The notes beneath the pieces were generated by a model. The model worked only from the letters and a program-made list of their open reading frames with translations. It had not been told where the DNA came from and searched no databases. This document shows, in pieces, positions 9,379 to 17,938 of a stretch of DNA of 64,000 nucleotides. The first letter of the stretch is position 1. Every line of letters starts with the position of its first letter. Location: NCBI GenBank assembly GCA_045661205.1, contig JAZRFE010000042.1, forward strand, positions 1-64,000. The letters are read 5' to 3'. The stretch comes from HGM04593 sp045661205 (lineage in GTDB: Bacteria; Bacteroidota; Bacteroidia; Bacteroidales; Bacteroidaceae). The translations under genes and the position numbers were made by a program.

Positions 9379-10175
9379 CAGATGATTCCTCCCTCGTTTG
9401 AAGCACTCTCTTCCTCGTCATCGCTAAATAGGTTGGTAGCAAAAATAATCACCAACATAATGAGCGACAAGGCAGCGCCATAGTTCCACATTCCGTTATT
9501 AATATTCTCCTGAATGGTTGTACCAAACAACTTTATATTGTTCATTGTCAGCAACTCGGCAATGGCAAATGTCGAGATTGTTGGCATAAAGACCATCATC
9601 ACGCCACTTATCACACCCGGCATAGACAAAGGCACCACCACCTTTTTAAACACAGTCAGAGGGCTGGCACCCAAGTCCTGCGCCGCCTCTATATAGCTAT
9701 GATCCATTTTCTGCATAACATTATAGATGGGATATATCATAAAAGGCAGAAAGTTGTAAACCATACCAAATATCAAAGCTCCCTCACCGAGTGGCAGGCG
9801 CAAAAAGTCGAACAGTGCCACTGTTGCCAACGTACGCACCAGGATGTTAATCCACATGGGCAGGATAAAAAGCACAACCATTACCTTTGAGCGACACAGT
9901 TCCGAGTTACTCAGGATATAGGCTGCGGGGTAGCCCAGCAATATGCAGAGTACCGTTGTTACAATAGCCACGCCTATCGAATAGACAAAGGTGTTGGCCG
10001 CTTCGGGGCTCGAAATAAACTTGGCAAAATTAGAGAGTGTGAAGTTGCCATCAGCGTCCTGAAAAGCATACAGGAGAATAAGCACCAACGGCACCACCAC
10101 AAAGATGATTAAAAATATCAAGTAAGGAAGGCTCCAATTACTTCTCTTCATAAAAAACCTTAACAACCACTTCAT
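9378..10175 (-). CDS. potB: Spermidine/putrescine ABC transporter permease PotB
   Basis: This 265-residue inner-membrane permease begins with a basic N-terminus (FFMKRSNW) and has about six membrane helices. The EAA loop is EAAQDLGASPLTVFKKVV followed by PLSMPG, and the strand MMVFMPTISTFAIAELL fits PotB. It follows potA by 20 nt and overlaps potC by one base. An internal Met at residue 9 (MKRSNW) is a possible alternative start, but the longer form keeps the spacing to potA short. Confidence 0.94.
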   Translation of the reverse strand: MKWLLRFFMKRSNWSLPYLIFLIIFVVVPLVLILLYAFQDADGNFTLSNFAKFISSPEAANTFVYSIGVAIVTTVLCILLGYPAAYILSNSELCRSKVMVVLFILPMWINILVRTLATVALFDFLRLPLGEGALIFGMVYNFLPFMIYPIYNVMQKMDHSYIEAAQDLGASPLTVFKKVVVPLSMPGVISGVMMVFMPTISTFAIAELLTMNNIKLFGTTIQENINNGMWNYGAALSLIMLVIIFATNLFSDDEEESASNEGGII

Positions 10176-10195
10176 ATCACGCTTCGATTAAGTTG

Positions 10196-11578
10196 TTATA
10201 CAAGTTTTATTCGCATATCGTCGGGCTGTATCTTCACACCCACGATATCTCTGTCATCCCACACATCGTGGGTATCTACATAGATATTATCACCACCCTC
10301 GGTGCGCACCGTCAAGTGGTAGTGGTCGCCCTTGTAGAGGATAAAACGTACATCGCCAACCAACATACCATCCTCCTTGTTATCCATAAGTTCAACCTTG
10401 TCGAAGTCTACCTCGACCTCGATTTTCTCGCCACCGGCAACGTTCGGCTGCTCGTTGCATACAAGCTGTGTGCCGAGAATGTTTATATGGGTAGCATCAA
10501 TCATTGTACCCTCGAAGGTGTTTGTAGTACGCTCCTTCTGCATGACATGAATATCCGAAGGCTTGACAATGAGGCTTACCTCTTGCCCCACTTCAAAGGC
10601 ATTATAGTCCTGAATAACAATCTCATAGCCATCGGGAGTGAGCACCGTCATCTCATAGTGTACACCCTTGAATATGCACGACTGCACAACGCCCTCGAAC
10701 ATACCCGAGCCACTCTTTGCCATGATGTATACATCCTCGGGGCGAATAACAACATCCACCGAGGCATTCTCGCCAAAGCCTGCATCGACACACTCAAAGT
10801 CACGATTCATAAAACGTACCAGACGATCGTGCACCATAACCCCATTCAAGATATTACTCTCGCCAATGAAATCGGCAACGAAAGAGTTTGCAGGCTCGTT
10901 GTATATATCCGTAGGCGTGCCTATTTGCTGAACACGGCCCTCGCTCATAACAACAATAGTGTCACTGAGCGTGAGTGCCTCTTCCTGGTCGTGTGTTACG
11001 TATACGAAAGTGATGCCCAGCGTCTTGTGCATATCTTTAAGCTCCATCTGCATATCCTTACGCATCTTCAGGTCGAGTGCCGCCAACGGCTCGTCGAGCA
11101 ACAACACCTGCGGACGATTGATGATAGCGCGCGCAATGGCCACACGCTGCTGCTGACCTCCCGAGAGAGAGTTCACATCGCGCCACTCGTAGTCGGTCAT
11201 ACCCACCATTTTCAATGCCTTTCTGACACGTGCCTCTATTTCATCCTCCTTCACCTTTTTTAGTTTCAGACCGAAGGCTATATTATCGTAAACATTAAGA
11301 TGGGGGAAAAGCGCATATCGTTGGAAGACAGTATTCACAGGACGCTCGTGGGGCGGAACCTTGGTAATATCCTCACCCGCAATCTTTATCTCACCCTCAT
11401 CGGAAGTACCAAATCCTGCCAAGATACGCAACAGCGTAGTCTTACCACAACCCGAAGGACCGAGAATAGTTACAAACTCGCCCTTCTTCACAAACAAACT
11501 AACATCATCCAAAACCTGTTTTTCGCCAAAACTTTTTGAAATATGACTTAACTCGATGATGAAATTTGAATCTTTCAT
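10196..11578 (-). CDS. potA: Spermidine/putrescine ABC transporter ATP-binding protein PotA
   Basis: This 460-residue ATPase powers polyamine import. Visible motifs are Walker A (GPSGCGKTT, 40-48), the Q-loop (Gln86), the ABC signature LSGGQ (138-142), Walker B (VLLLDE, 158-163) and the H-loop (THDQEEA). The C-terminal region after about residue 235 has TOBE/MOP-like regulatory strands and is longer than in E. coli PotA (378 residues). A second such module seems to end the protein (near HINILGTQLV and DIVGVKIQPDDMRI). It is preceded by a beta-barrel gene 41 nt upstream on the same strand, so transcription probably starts before that gene. Confidence 0.95.
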   Translation of the reverse strand: MKDSNFIIELSHISKSFGEKQVLDDVSLFVKKGEFVTILGPSGCGKTTLLRILAGFGTSDEGEIKIAGEDITKVPPHERPVNTVFQRYALFPHLNVYDNIAFGLKLKKVKEDEIEARVRKALKMVGMTDYEWRDVNSLSGGQQQRVAIARAIINRPQVLLLDEPLAALDLKMRKDMQMELKDMHKTLGITFVYVTHDQEEALTLSDTIVVMSEGRVQQIGTPTDIYNEPANSFVADFIGESNILNGVMVHDRLVRFMNRDFECVDAGFGENASVDVVIRPEDVYIMAKSGSGMFEGVVQSCIFKGVHYEMTVLTPDGYEIVIQDYNAFEVGQEVSLIVKPSDIHVMQKERTTNTFEGTMIDATHINILGTQLVCNEQPNVAGGEKIEVEVDFDKVELMDNKEDGMLVGDVRFILYKGDHYHLTVRTEGGDNIYVDTHDVWDDRDIVGVKIQPDDMRIKLV

Positions 11579-11619
11579 TTCTTAATCAAAAATAAATGTG
11601 GATTAAATAAACCTTTTAA

Positions 11620-12765
11620 CTATTTTGCCTCACGAGACAAATACTTCACTGCGCCTAACACATCGAACTTCCAAGTAAGTCCCACATTAAACATGTGGCG
11701 TTTTGTATAGTTATTCGATGCCCACACTGCGTGAAGGCGCACACTTTTATCCTCTTTCAAGGGGAAATATTCCAAGCCTGCACCGTAGTAGATGTACTCT
11801 TTATCGTTAGCAAGATATGCAGGCATAACATATTCATTCTCCTCATTGGCAAGTACTTTATCCTCTACCGGCAGATACTCGCCAAGAAAATCGTACGGAA
11901 CATCATCGGCGGTTTTCTCCACGCCGAAACGGCCAAACAAACGCAACGACTCACCGAAGTTATATGCAGGTTGCACAGTCATGGTGTAATCCTTGCCCAA
12001 GCCGTCGCTGAATTCAGAAACTCGAGCGATGTAGTCGAACATCAACTCAAAATCGCCAAGATAGAACATATTACCCAATGCCAGCATCTTAACGAACTTA
12101 CCCGACTCATACTCCATCATATTTACCGACCAGATAGACTCGTATTTCTCCCACGAACCGTACCATGCCAGACTGTACGCGTAGAGTTTGTCATCTTTGG
12201 GTGCAAAGGCAAAGGGAGAATTTGCCACCTGAAAAGCAAATGATGAAGTCTCGTTATTATTTGTCCACATAGCCGACGCACCCCATAACCAACTGTTTAT
12301 ATTATAGTTGAACAGAGAGCCCATTTCATAGTAACAATCAAGTTCATAGGCATCATACTCGAAACTACCCACCATCAGCGCGTCCTTACCCGCTGTGAAA
12401 GTAAAATTACCTAAATCGTAGCTCAGAGTAAGCCATCTTGTAGCATCGAAAATGTTTGAGTCATCACCGGCAGGCGACACAAGAGAATGGTTAAGGCTAT
12501 ACGAAAAATGTTTGCCTATTTTACCATCAACATTCAATAGAAAACCATCACCGCCGAAACCTCCCCTCCTACCGGAGGATTGATGTTCAAAACCAAAACG
12601 CGTATCAAGAGTAATCTTGGTTCCGCAATCTACTACATTTTCCATAGTAACATCCTCCACGGATGAAGCTCCCGGCAGCGTCGCACTACTATTAACTTCC
12701 TGCGCACTAACTGTGGAGCCGGCCATAACAAATACAGCCACCAAAAAGGTTAAGAGTTTCTTCAT
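11620..12765 (-). CDS. Outer-membrane beta-barrel protein (porin-like), first gene of the pot operon
   Basis: The protein has 381 residues: a signal peptide ending STVSAQ, a linker of about 35 residues, then alternating polar/aromatic strands (SYSLNHSLV, WLTLSYDLG, FTFTAGKDAL, SIWSVNMMEY, ELMFDYIARV, HMFNVGLTWKF) typical of a barrel of 14-18 strands. It resembles phosphate-selective porin O/P-type barrels, but that family call is tentative. It lies 41 nt upstream of potA with no terminator between, so it is likely co-expressed with the polyamine importer and may be its outer-membrane entry pore. The substrate specificity is inferred from context only. Confidence 0.75.
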   Translation of the reverse strand: MKKLLTFLVAVFVMAGSTVSAQEVNSSATLPGASSVEDVTMENVVDCGTKITLDTRFGFEHQSSGRRGGFGGDGFLLNVDGKIGKHFSYSLNHSLVSPAGDDSNIFDATRWLTLSYDLGNFTFTAGKDALMVGSFEYDAYELDCYYEMGSLFNYNINSWLWGASAMWTNNNETSSFAFQVANSPFAFAPKDDKLYAYSLAWYGSWEKYESIWSVNMMEYESGKFVKMLALGNMFYLGDFELMFDYIARVSEFSDGLGKDYTMTVQPAYNFGESLRLFGRFGVEKTADDVPYDFLGEYLPVEDKVLANEENEYVMPAYLANDKEYIYYGAGLEYFPLKEDKSVRLHAVWASNNYTKRHMFNVGLTWKFDVLGAVKYLSREAK

Positions 12766-12972
12766 TAAGCAGTAAAAAGTTTAATTACATAAGAATATAA
12801 TTTAATATTTCACTTTAATTTGCATTTTTGTAAAAAAAAGCGGTTACAAGACTCGCTTGAAAACGAACTCACAACCACAAATCCGCGGACAAAAATAAAA
12901 CAAAATATCGAATAAACACCCCCTTTGCGAAACTTTTTTTGCATTATTTGGTTAGCATATCACACAACAAGC

Positions 12973-13016
12973 AAAAAACCACCAAACTCGCAGTTCACAA
13001 CTACGGGCTTGGTGGT
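12973..13016 (-). terminator. Rho-independent terminator of the cyclophilin gene
   Basis: On the minus strand, 13-nt arms (13004-13016 and 12978-12990, core ACCACCAA/TTGGTGGT, two imperfect pairs) are followed by six T. The hairpin lies about 30 nt after the cyclophilin stop codon. Confidence 0.85.
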
Positions 13017-13047
13017 CTGTTTTATACCTTAATTATACTTAAAGTTT

Positions 13048-13791
13048 CTACTCCAAAACTGTCACATTCATAACAACATCGGTCTTGGGACGGTCGCCCA
13101 TCGAGGTCTCGACATTCTGAATTGCCTCGACAATATCCAAGCCCTCTTCTACCTCGCCAAATACGGTGTAGCCTCCATCGAGGAAGGGAGTTCCACCCTG
13201 GGTGGTGTAGGCCTCTACCTGCTCGGGGGTAAAAGCCGGAGCACCCATCTCTTTGCTCTTGTCCATAGCCATCTTTGCCAACTTATCCTGAAGTTCCATC
13301 AAGCCGTTGCGGTCTCGATTGCGACGAAGATTCATTATTTCATCACGATGTTCCACAGCTAATGTGTTAAAGATATTCTGCTCTTGTTGCATCTTCATCT
13401 GATGCTCCAACTGCTTAAGCTCGGCAGCTTTATACACTTTTCCCCAAACGATATAAAACTGACAGCCACTGCTCTCTTTCATTGGGTTCACCTCGTCGCC
13501 GAGACGTGCTGCACTCAGCGCACCGCGCTTATGGAACAGTGTCGCAGGCTGAATTTCGGCAGGTATGGTATAGCCGGCATCGCCACTTCCTAAATTCTTA
13601 CCGGCAGGAGCACCCTTACTCTCGGGGTCGCCACCCTGAATCATAAAATCTTTTATCACACGATGAAACAGAGTTCCATTGAAGAACTCCTCGGAAGCAA
13701 GTTTCAGGAAATTATCGCGATGAAGAGGAGTCTCGTCGTAAAGGCGCACTGTGATGTCGCCCATTGTTGTTGAAATTTTAACTTTTGCCAT
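13048..13791 (-). CDS. Cyclophilin-type peptidyl-prolyl cis-trans isomerase
   Basis: The protein has 247 residues and no signal peptide, so it is a cytosolic proline isomerase. The cyclophilin core is split. The N-terminal half has FHRVIKDFMIQGGDP (the catalytic Arg of FHRVI is present) near residues 43-57 and ESSGCQFYIVWG near 106. A charged helical insertion of about 75 residues (QLEHQMKMQQEQ to KLAKMAMDKSKEMG) separates it from the final strands TPFLDGGYTVFGEV and VVMNVTVLE. The insertion is typical of Bacteroidetes cyclophilins. It is a single-gene transcript with a -7 element at 13861-13869 and a terminator at 12973-13016. Confidence 0.93.
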   Translation of the reverse strand: MAKVKISTTMGDITVRLYDETPLHRDNFLKLASEEFFNGTLFHRVIKDFMIQGGDPESKGAPAGKNLGSGDAGYTIPAEIQPATLFHKRGALSAARLGDEVNPMKESSGCQFYIVWGKVYKAAELKQLEHQMKMQQEQNIFNTLAVEHRDEIMNLRRNRDRNGLMELQDKLAKMAMDKSKEMGAPAFTPEQVEAYTTQGGTPFLDGGYTVFGEVEEGLDIVEAIQNVETSMGDRPKTDVVMNVTVLE

Positions 13792-13860
13792 AATATTTAT
13801 CTATATAGTTATTTGCAATAGAGGTATGGTTTTCTTGATGGAAGTATCCCAAACTTGTCA

Positions 13861-13869
13861 GCAAAGGTA
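13861..13869 (-). promoter_or_regulatory. -7 promoter element for the cyclophilin gene
   Basis: On the minus strand the sequence reads TACCTTTGC, an exact match to the Bacteroidetes -7 consensus TAnnTTTG. It lies about 70 nt before the start codon. No convincing -33 element is seen. Confidence 0.6.
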
Positions 13870-13921
13870 AATATATTTTTCAACAAATTTACATCTTTGA
13901 GATTTCCTCTAATATTTTCTG

Positions 13922-14065
13922 CACTCGCTGTGAAAAATATTGAAATAAATTTCATATTTCTCGCTCGTTTATCACTAACATTTGTGGAAACCACGAATAT
14001 AGTTACACTCGCTGTGAAAAATATTGAAATAAATTTCATATTTCTCGCTCGTTTATCACTATATT
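13922..14065. repeat. Two direct copies of a 55-bp hairpin element
   Basis: The copies are 13922-13976 and 14006-14060, nearly identical, with a period of 84 bp. Each can fold on itself through an AT-rich inner stem (GAAAT/ATTTC and flanking pairs) between the cores CACTCGC and CTCGCTCG. The second copy has an outer 8-bp stem (13996-14003 with 14058-14065), and its right arm contains TATATTTG (14060-14067), a -7 match just before the radical SAM gene. Related elements occur at about 38.64 and 54.56-54.73 kb. Confidence 0.75.
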
Positions 14066-14078
14066 TGAAAACAAAATA

Positions 14079-14933
14079 ATGGACACCGAATATATGATAT
14101 CACGCTGCTATCTTGAAATAACAAATATCTGCAATCTCAACTGCTTGTTCTGCCCCAAGACCGACAGAGAGAAACGCCGACTGACGTTCGAGGAGTTTGA
14201 CACACTTACCGAGCGTCTGCGAGGAGAGATACAATTTCTCTATTTTCACTTGATGGGCGAGCCGATGCTGCACCCGCTGTTGCCTCGGTTCATTGAGATG
14301 GCGCGTACCAAAGGTTTTGTACCGGTGCTCACCACCAACGGCACACTGTTGTCACAAGCCGAGGGTGTAATAGAAGCTCGACCACACAAGATACAAATAT
14401 CGCTACACTCACACGAAGGGAACAGGAAAGAGAATGCAGCAGAGTACATTCACAACGTGATGCAGTTTGCTATCAAAGCCGCCGCACACGGCACTATCGT
14501 CGTGTTGCGTTTCTGGAACCAGGGTGGCTATGAAAGCACCAACGAAGAACTCACCGACCTTATTACCCAACACCTCCCTACCCCATGGAAGGAACGATAT
14601 GACGGATGGAAACTTGCCGACAACATATACCTTGAGTACGACAAGATTTTCGAGTGGCCCGATGTCGAACGCCCCGAATATGCCGAGGAGGAAGCATTCT
14701 GCTATGCACTCAGAAACCAGATAGGCGTTCTGGTCGATGGCACCGTTGTGCCCTGCTGTCTCGACCATGCCGGAGATATAAATCTGGGCAACCTATTCAA
14801 CACCCCTTTACAAGATATTCTATCATCGCCACGTGCACAAGCCATCTACGAGGGATTCACCCGGCACACAGCTGTGGAACCTCTCTGCCGCCGTTGCGGA
14901 TATGCCGCCGTCACCAAACGTTTCAGGAAATAG
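14079..14933 (+). CDS. Radical SAM/SPASM domain protein
   Basis: The protein has 284 residues. The radical SAM cluster motif CNLNCLFC (CX3CX2C) is at about residues 17-24, followed by HLMGEPMLHP (the GGEP-like motif) and TTNGTLL. The C-terminus carries a short SPASM-type auxiliary cluster region: a Cys in AFCYALRNQ, then VPCCLDHAG, NLGNLFN and CRRCGY. Such proteins cleave S-adenosylmethionine to start radical chemistry and often modify peptides or cofactors. No precursor peptide gene is visible next to it, so the substrate is unknown. It is a single gene with a promoter-like repeat directly upstream, and it converges with rmuC. Confidence 0.85.
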   Translation: MDTEYMISRCYLEITNICNLNCLFCPKTDREKRRLTFEEFDTLTERLRGEIQFLYFHLMGEPMLHPLLPRFIEMARTKGFVPVLTTNGTLLSQAEGVIEARPHKIQISLHSHEGNRKENAAEYIHNVMQFAIKAAAHGTIVVLRFWNQGGYESTNEELTDLITQHLPTPWKERYDGWKLADNIYLEYDKIFEWPDVERPEYAEEEAFCYALRNQIGVLVDGTVVPCCLDHAGDINLGNLFNTPLQDILSSPRAQAIYEGFTRHTAVEPLCRRCGYAAVTKRFRK

Positions 14934-14979
14934 AGAATACTACACATACAAGAGCCTTATAAAGAATGGCAAAGTGACA

Positions 14980-16485
14980 TCAATCGTCAATGTCGGTCGG
15001 GAGCATTGCGGTGGGTTCAGTTTCGACGAATATCGAATCGTTCATTTCGGCAAGAGTTTTTTTCTTTTTGTTCTCTTTAGCTCCGGCTTTTATGAGATTA
15101 CGAGCTGCCGTAATAATGCTTGAGCCACTATCGGCTGTAGTAATTTTCAGTTTTGCAATCTTTTTCACAGCATCATTTACGCTTGACTCTACATCCATGA
15201 AACGAATACCGAAATCCTGCACTCTGTCTATGAGAATGTTTGCTGCATCCATCATGCTTTGCTGGTTATTGAGCTGTCTCACCTGAGTCCACATCATTTC
15301 GAGAACTCGAAGATTCATGTACATTGTCTGCGGCCCCAAAATCATTACTCCCTGGTCGTAAGCCTCGCGCCAAAGTGTGCCATCGTTTAAAAGAGCAAGA
15401 TTCAATGCTCCTTCGACGTGAATATACATAATAGCAAAATTCAACCTGTTGTAGCCCGAAGGAAGATATTTCGTATAATCCTTCTTAGCCAACCTTTTGA
15501 CTTGTGCTCTCACTCTGTCAATATGGTTTTTGAGGTATATTTTCTTTTCGGGAGCACCATCTTCGGTATTCATATATCGCTCGTAATCGGTCAAGACTAT
15601 TTTAGAGTCGACTACAACATGACGATTGTTGGGAAAATGCAAAATAAAATCAGGGATAAGTCCTTTTTCTTCATCATCTTTTGCTCTTTTTCCATATTTA
15701 TCTTTCAAGGTAACCTGGGTATCAAACTGTTCACCCTCCTTGAGTTCCAAGTCCTCCAAAAGCTGCTTCAGCTTAAGTTCTCCGAAATTTCCTTGCACCT
15801 TCACTTCGCCCGTCAGAGCTCTTGTCAAGCGATCGGCAGTCTCACCCAGCGAGGCACTCTTCTCCATGTTGAGCTTGATTGTTTCGTCGAGCCTTGTGAG
15901 AGCCTCTTTTTGCTGCTCCTTTGAGTTGTTGAGAGCCTGTTCCATATCCTTAAGACTCTTCTGAAGGGGGTCAATGATTTTCGACACCTGCTCTTTGTTC
16001 TGAATCCCGAGCTCCTCTTGTCGAGCCTTAAGCACATCCTCGGATGTGGTGCGCATCTGCTCTTTGATAAGCGCAAGTTGGCTCTCCACCTGCTCCTTGT
16101 TCATTTCTCTAAGTTTCTCGAGTTGCTCCCTGGCATTCTCCTTCACTTGAGCCAACTGTTTGTCATACGAATCTTTCAACTCATTTATCTGAGTTTTATA
16201 GAATTCGTTCAGTTCATTCTTCTGAGTCTCAAGTTGAGTTGCAGCATTCTCGGCATCTGCCTTATATTTACTGCTCTCGGCGGTAAGCGAAATAATCTTA
16301 TTGTCTCGCTCGGAAATTATAGATTTCAAAAACGATGTTGTATCTGCCTGTTCTTTTATACGCGTTTCCAAAGACTGCACTCGTTCGGCACTGTCGCCAT
16401 TATTTCCCATCTTCTTTCCTACGATAAAAGCGATGCACAACATCACAATCAAGCCTAAGATTGCAACTACAATATATATATCCAT
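14980..16485 (-). CDS. rmuC: DNA recombination protein RmuC
   Basis: The protein has 501 residues. A single N-terminal membrane helix (VVAILGLIVMLCIAFIV) is followed by a long coiled coil of about 180 residues rich in Glu, Gln and Lys, then the RmuC domain. The domain shows GNFGELKLKQLLED and, near residue 300, DFILHFPNN...VVVDSK, which matches the PD-(D/E)xK nuclease-like core. RmuC limits recombination at inverted repeats in E. coli. It is a single gene with a -7 element (16616-16623, minus strand) about 130 nt before the start. The acidic C-terminal tail is about 50 residues long. Confidence 0.93.
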   Translation of the reverse strand: MDIYIVVAILGLIVMLCIAFIVGKKMGNNGDSAERVQSLETRIKEQADTTSFLKSIISERDNKIISLTAESSKYKADAENAATQLETQKNELNEFYKTQINELKDSYDKQLAQVKENAREQLEKLREMNKEQVESQLALIKEQMRTTSEDVLKARQEELGIQNKEQVSKIIDPLQKSLKDMEQALNNSKEQQKEALTRLDETIKLNMEKSASLGETADRLTRALTGEVKVQGNFGELKLKQLLEDLELKEGEQFDTQVTLKDKYGKRAKDDEEKGLIPDFILHFPNNRHVVVDSKIVLTDYERYMNTEDGAPEKKIYLKNHIDRVRAQVKRLAKKDYTKYLPSGYNRLNFAIMYIHVEGALNLALLNDGTLWREAYDQGVMILGPQTMYMNLRVLEMMWTQVRQLNNQQSMMDAANILIDRVQDFGIRFMDVESSVNDAVKKIAKLKITTADSGSSIITAARNLIKAGAKENKKKKTLAEMNDSIFVETEPTAMLPTDIDD

Positions 16486-16615
16486 CTTTTAAAAAAATTA
16501 CTGATTTTATTCAAAGCTATTAATTCTCACGACGTTTTGCAACATGCAAACTCGAACATTTTATGTGTATGTGGGCGGTGCTATCAATTCATACACCTGC
16601 GAATACAAAGATAAA

Positions 16616-16623
16616 TAACACTT
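16616..16623 (-). promoter_or_regulatory. -7 promoter element for rmuC
   Basis: The minus strand reads TATCTTTG, matching TAnnTTTG, about 130 nt upstream of the rmuC start. The divergent gene at 16754 has no equally clear element. The rest of 16486-16753 holds nothing else I can recognise. Confidence 0.5.
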
Positions 16624-16753
16624 ATAAAAAAAACAACGGAAAGAGATTGTCTTTTTGCAATATTTTCCATACTTTTACAAACAGTATGCGACCACAATGT
16701 CCATTCATGTGAAATTGTGGGAATTTTGTTTAATCGTAAATAAAAAGACAGAT

Positions 16754-17911
16754 ATGAAAAAGAAAATCAAAATGGGTATGCTGGGCGGAGGCCCCGGCTC
16801 TTTTATCGGTCCTGTACACCGCATGGCCGCCAATTTGGATGGTCTCATTGAACTTGTATGCGGATGCTTCAGTTCAAACCCCGAAAAGTCGCGTCAAACA
16901 GGCGAAGCTCTCTTTTTGCCCGAAGAACGCGTATATACTTCGTATCAAGAGATGATTGAAAAAGAGGCGCAGCTTCCCCAAGATGAACGCATGGATTTCC
17001 TTGCTATCGTAACACCGAACCATCTTCACTATGCTCCGGCTGTAATGGCTATGGAAGCGGGCTTTCATGTGGCACTCGACAAGCCTATAACTTTTTCATT
17101 GGAAGAGGCAAAAGGCCTTGCCGAAGTTGTTGCTCGCACAGGCAAGAGATTGTTGCTTACGCATACATACAGCGGTTATCCATTGGTAAAGGCTGCACGT
17201 TACCGTATTAAACGTGGAGACTTGGGAAATATACGTCGTGTATATGTGGAGTACCCCCAGGGGTGGCTCTCTACCGACTGCGCGTCGGTGAGCAAGCAGG
17301 CCGAATGGCGTGTAGACCCCACTCGTTCGGGAAAGGCCGGTTGTATGGGCGACATAGGAACACACGCATTCCACCTTGCCAACTACATTACCGGACTCGA
17401 AGTGGATGAGCTGTGTGCCGAGCTTAATTCGTTTGTACCCAACCGTCAGCTCGACGATGACGGCACAGTGATGATACGTTACAAAGGTGGCGCACGCTGT
17501 CTGCTGAGTGCGTCACAGGTGTGTGCAGGTGTGGAGAATGGTCTGTACATAAGAATTTATGGCGAAAAAGGAGGCCTTGAATGGCGTCAGGATAGTCCGA
17601 ACACCATGATTTTCCGCCCGGTAGATGCTACTGCTCAAATTATTCGCACCGCAACGGCAAGCATCGTCGCACCTGCCGCGCAACATAACTCACGCGTTCC
17701 CGGCGGACACCCCGAAGGATTCATTGAGGCTTTTGCAAACCTCTACCGCAACTTTGCACTGACATTGATAGCCGATGCCGAGGGTCGCGAGCCCTCAGAG
17801 CTTTGCTTGGACTTCCCCTCGATAGAGGATGGTATTGCCGGTATGCAGTTTGTCGACGCAGTGGTAAGTTCATCGGAACAGAATGCAGCTTGGGTAAAAT
17901 GGGAAGAGTAA
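16754..17911 (+). CDS. Gfo/Idh/MocA family oxidoreductase, cytosolic
   Basis: The ATG at 16754 gives a 385-residue protein. The frame is open further upstream, but that part lacks family similarity. The Rossmann motif is GMLGGGPGS near residue 9. The usual EKP is DKPIT here, about residue 110. The C-terminal half has GDIGTHAFHLANY, the conserved His-bearing active-site helix. Members oxidise or epimerise sugars and cyclitols with NAD(P). There is no signal peptide, unlike the two Tat-exported relatives at 24974 and 29662. It is followed after 27 nt by the secreted M60 protease, so the pair may be co-transcribed. Confidence 0.88.
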   Translation: MKKKIKMGMLGGGPGSFIGPVHRMAANLDGLIELVCGCFSSNPEKSRQTGEALFLPEERVYTSYQEMIEKEAQLPQDERMDFLAIVTPNHLHYAPAVMAMEAGFHVALDKPITFSLEEAKGLAEVVARTGKRLLLTHTYSGYPLVKAARYRIKRGDLGNIRRVYVEYPQGWLSTDCASVSKQAEWRVDPTRSGKAGCMGDIGTHAFHLANYITGLEVDELCAELNSFVPNRQLDDDGTVMIRYKGGARCLLSASQVCAGVENGLYIRIYGEKGGLEWRQDSPNTMIFRPVDATAQIIRTATASIVAPAAQHNSRVPGGHPEGFIEAFANLYRNFALTLIADAEGREPSELCLDFPSIEDGIAGMQFVDAVVSSSEQNAAWVKWEE

Positions 17912-17938
17912 TTCAATAAAAGGAACAAAAATAAATAG

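Noticed and set aside
10193..11263. A 356-codon open frame on the plus strand opposite potA
   Set aside because: potA carries all ABC-ATPase motifs on the minus strand. The plus-strand translation is rich in His, Leu and Tyr with no recognisable domain, as expected for a shadow frame.
13922..14065. A CRISPR-like array
   Set aside because: There are only two copies, spaced by a 29-bp piece, with long self-folding units and no cas gene in the window.
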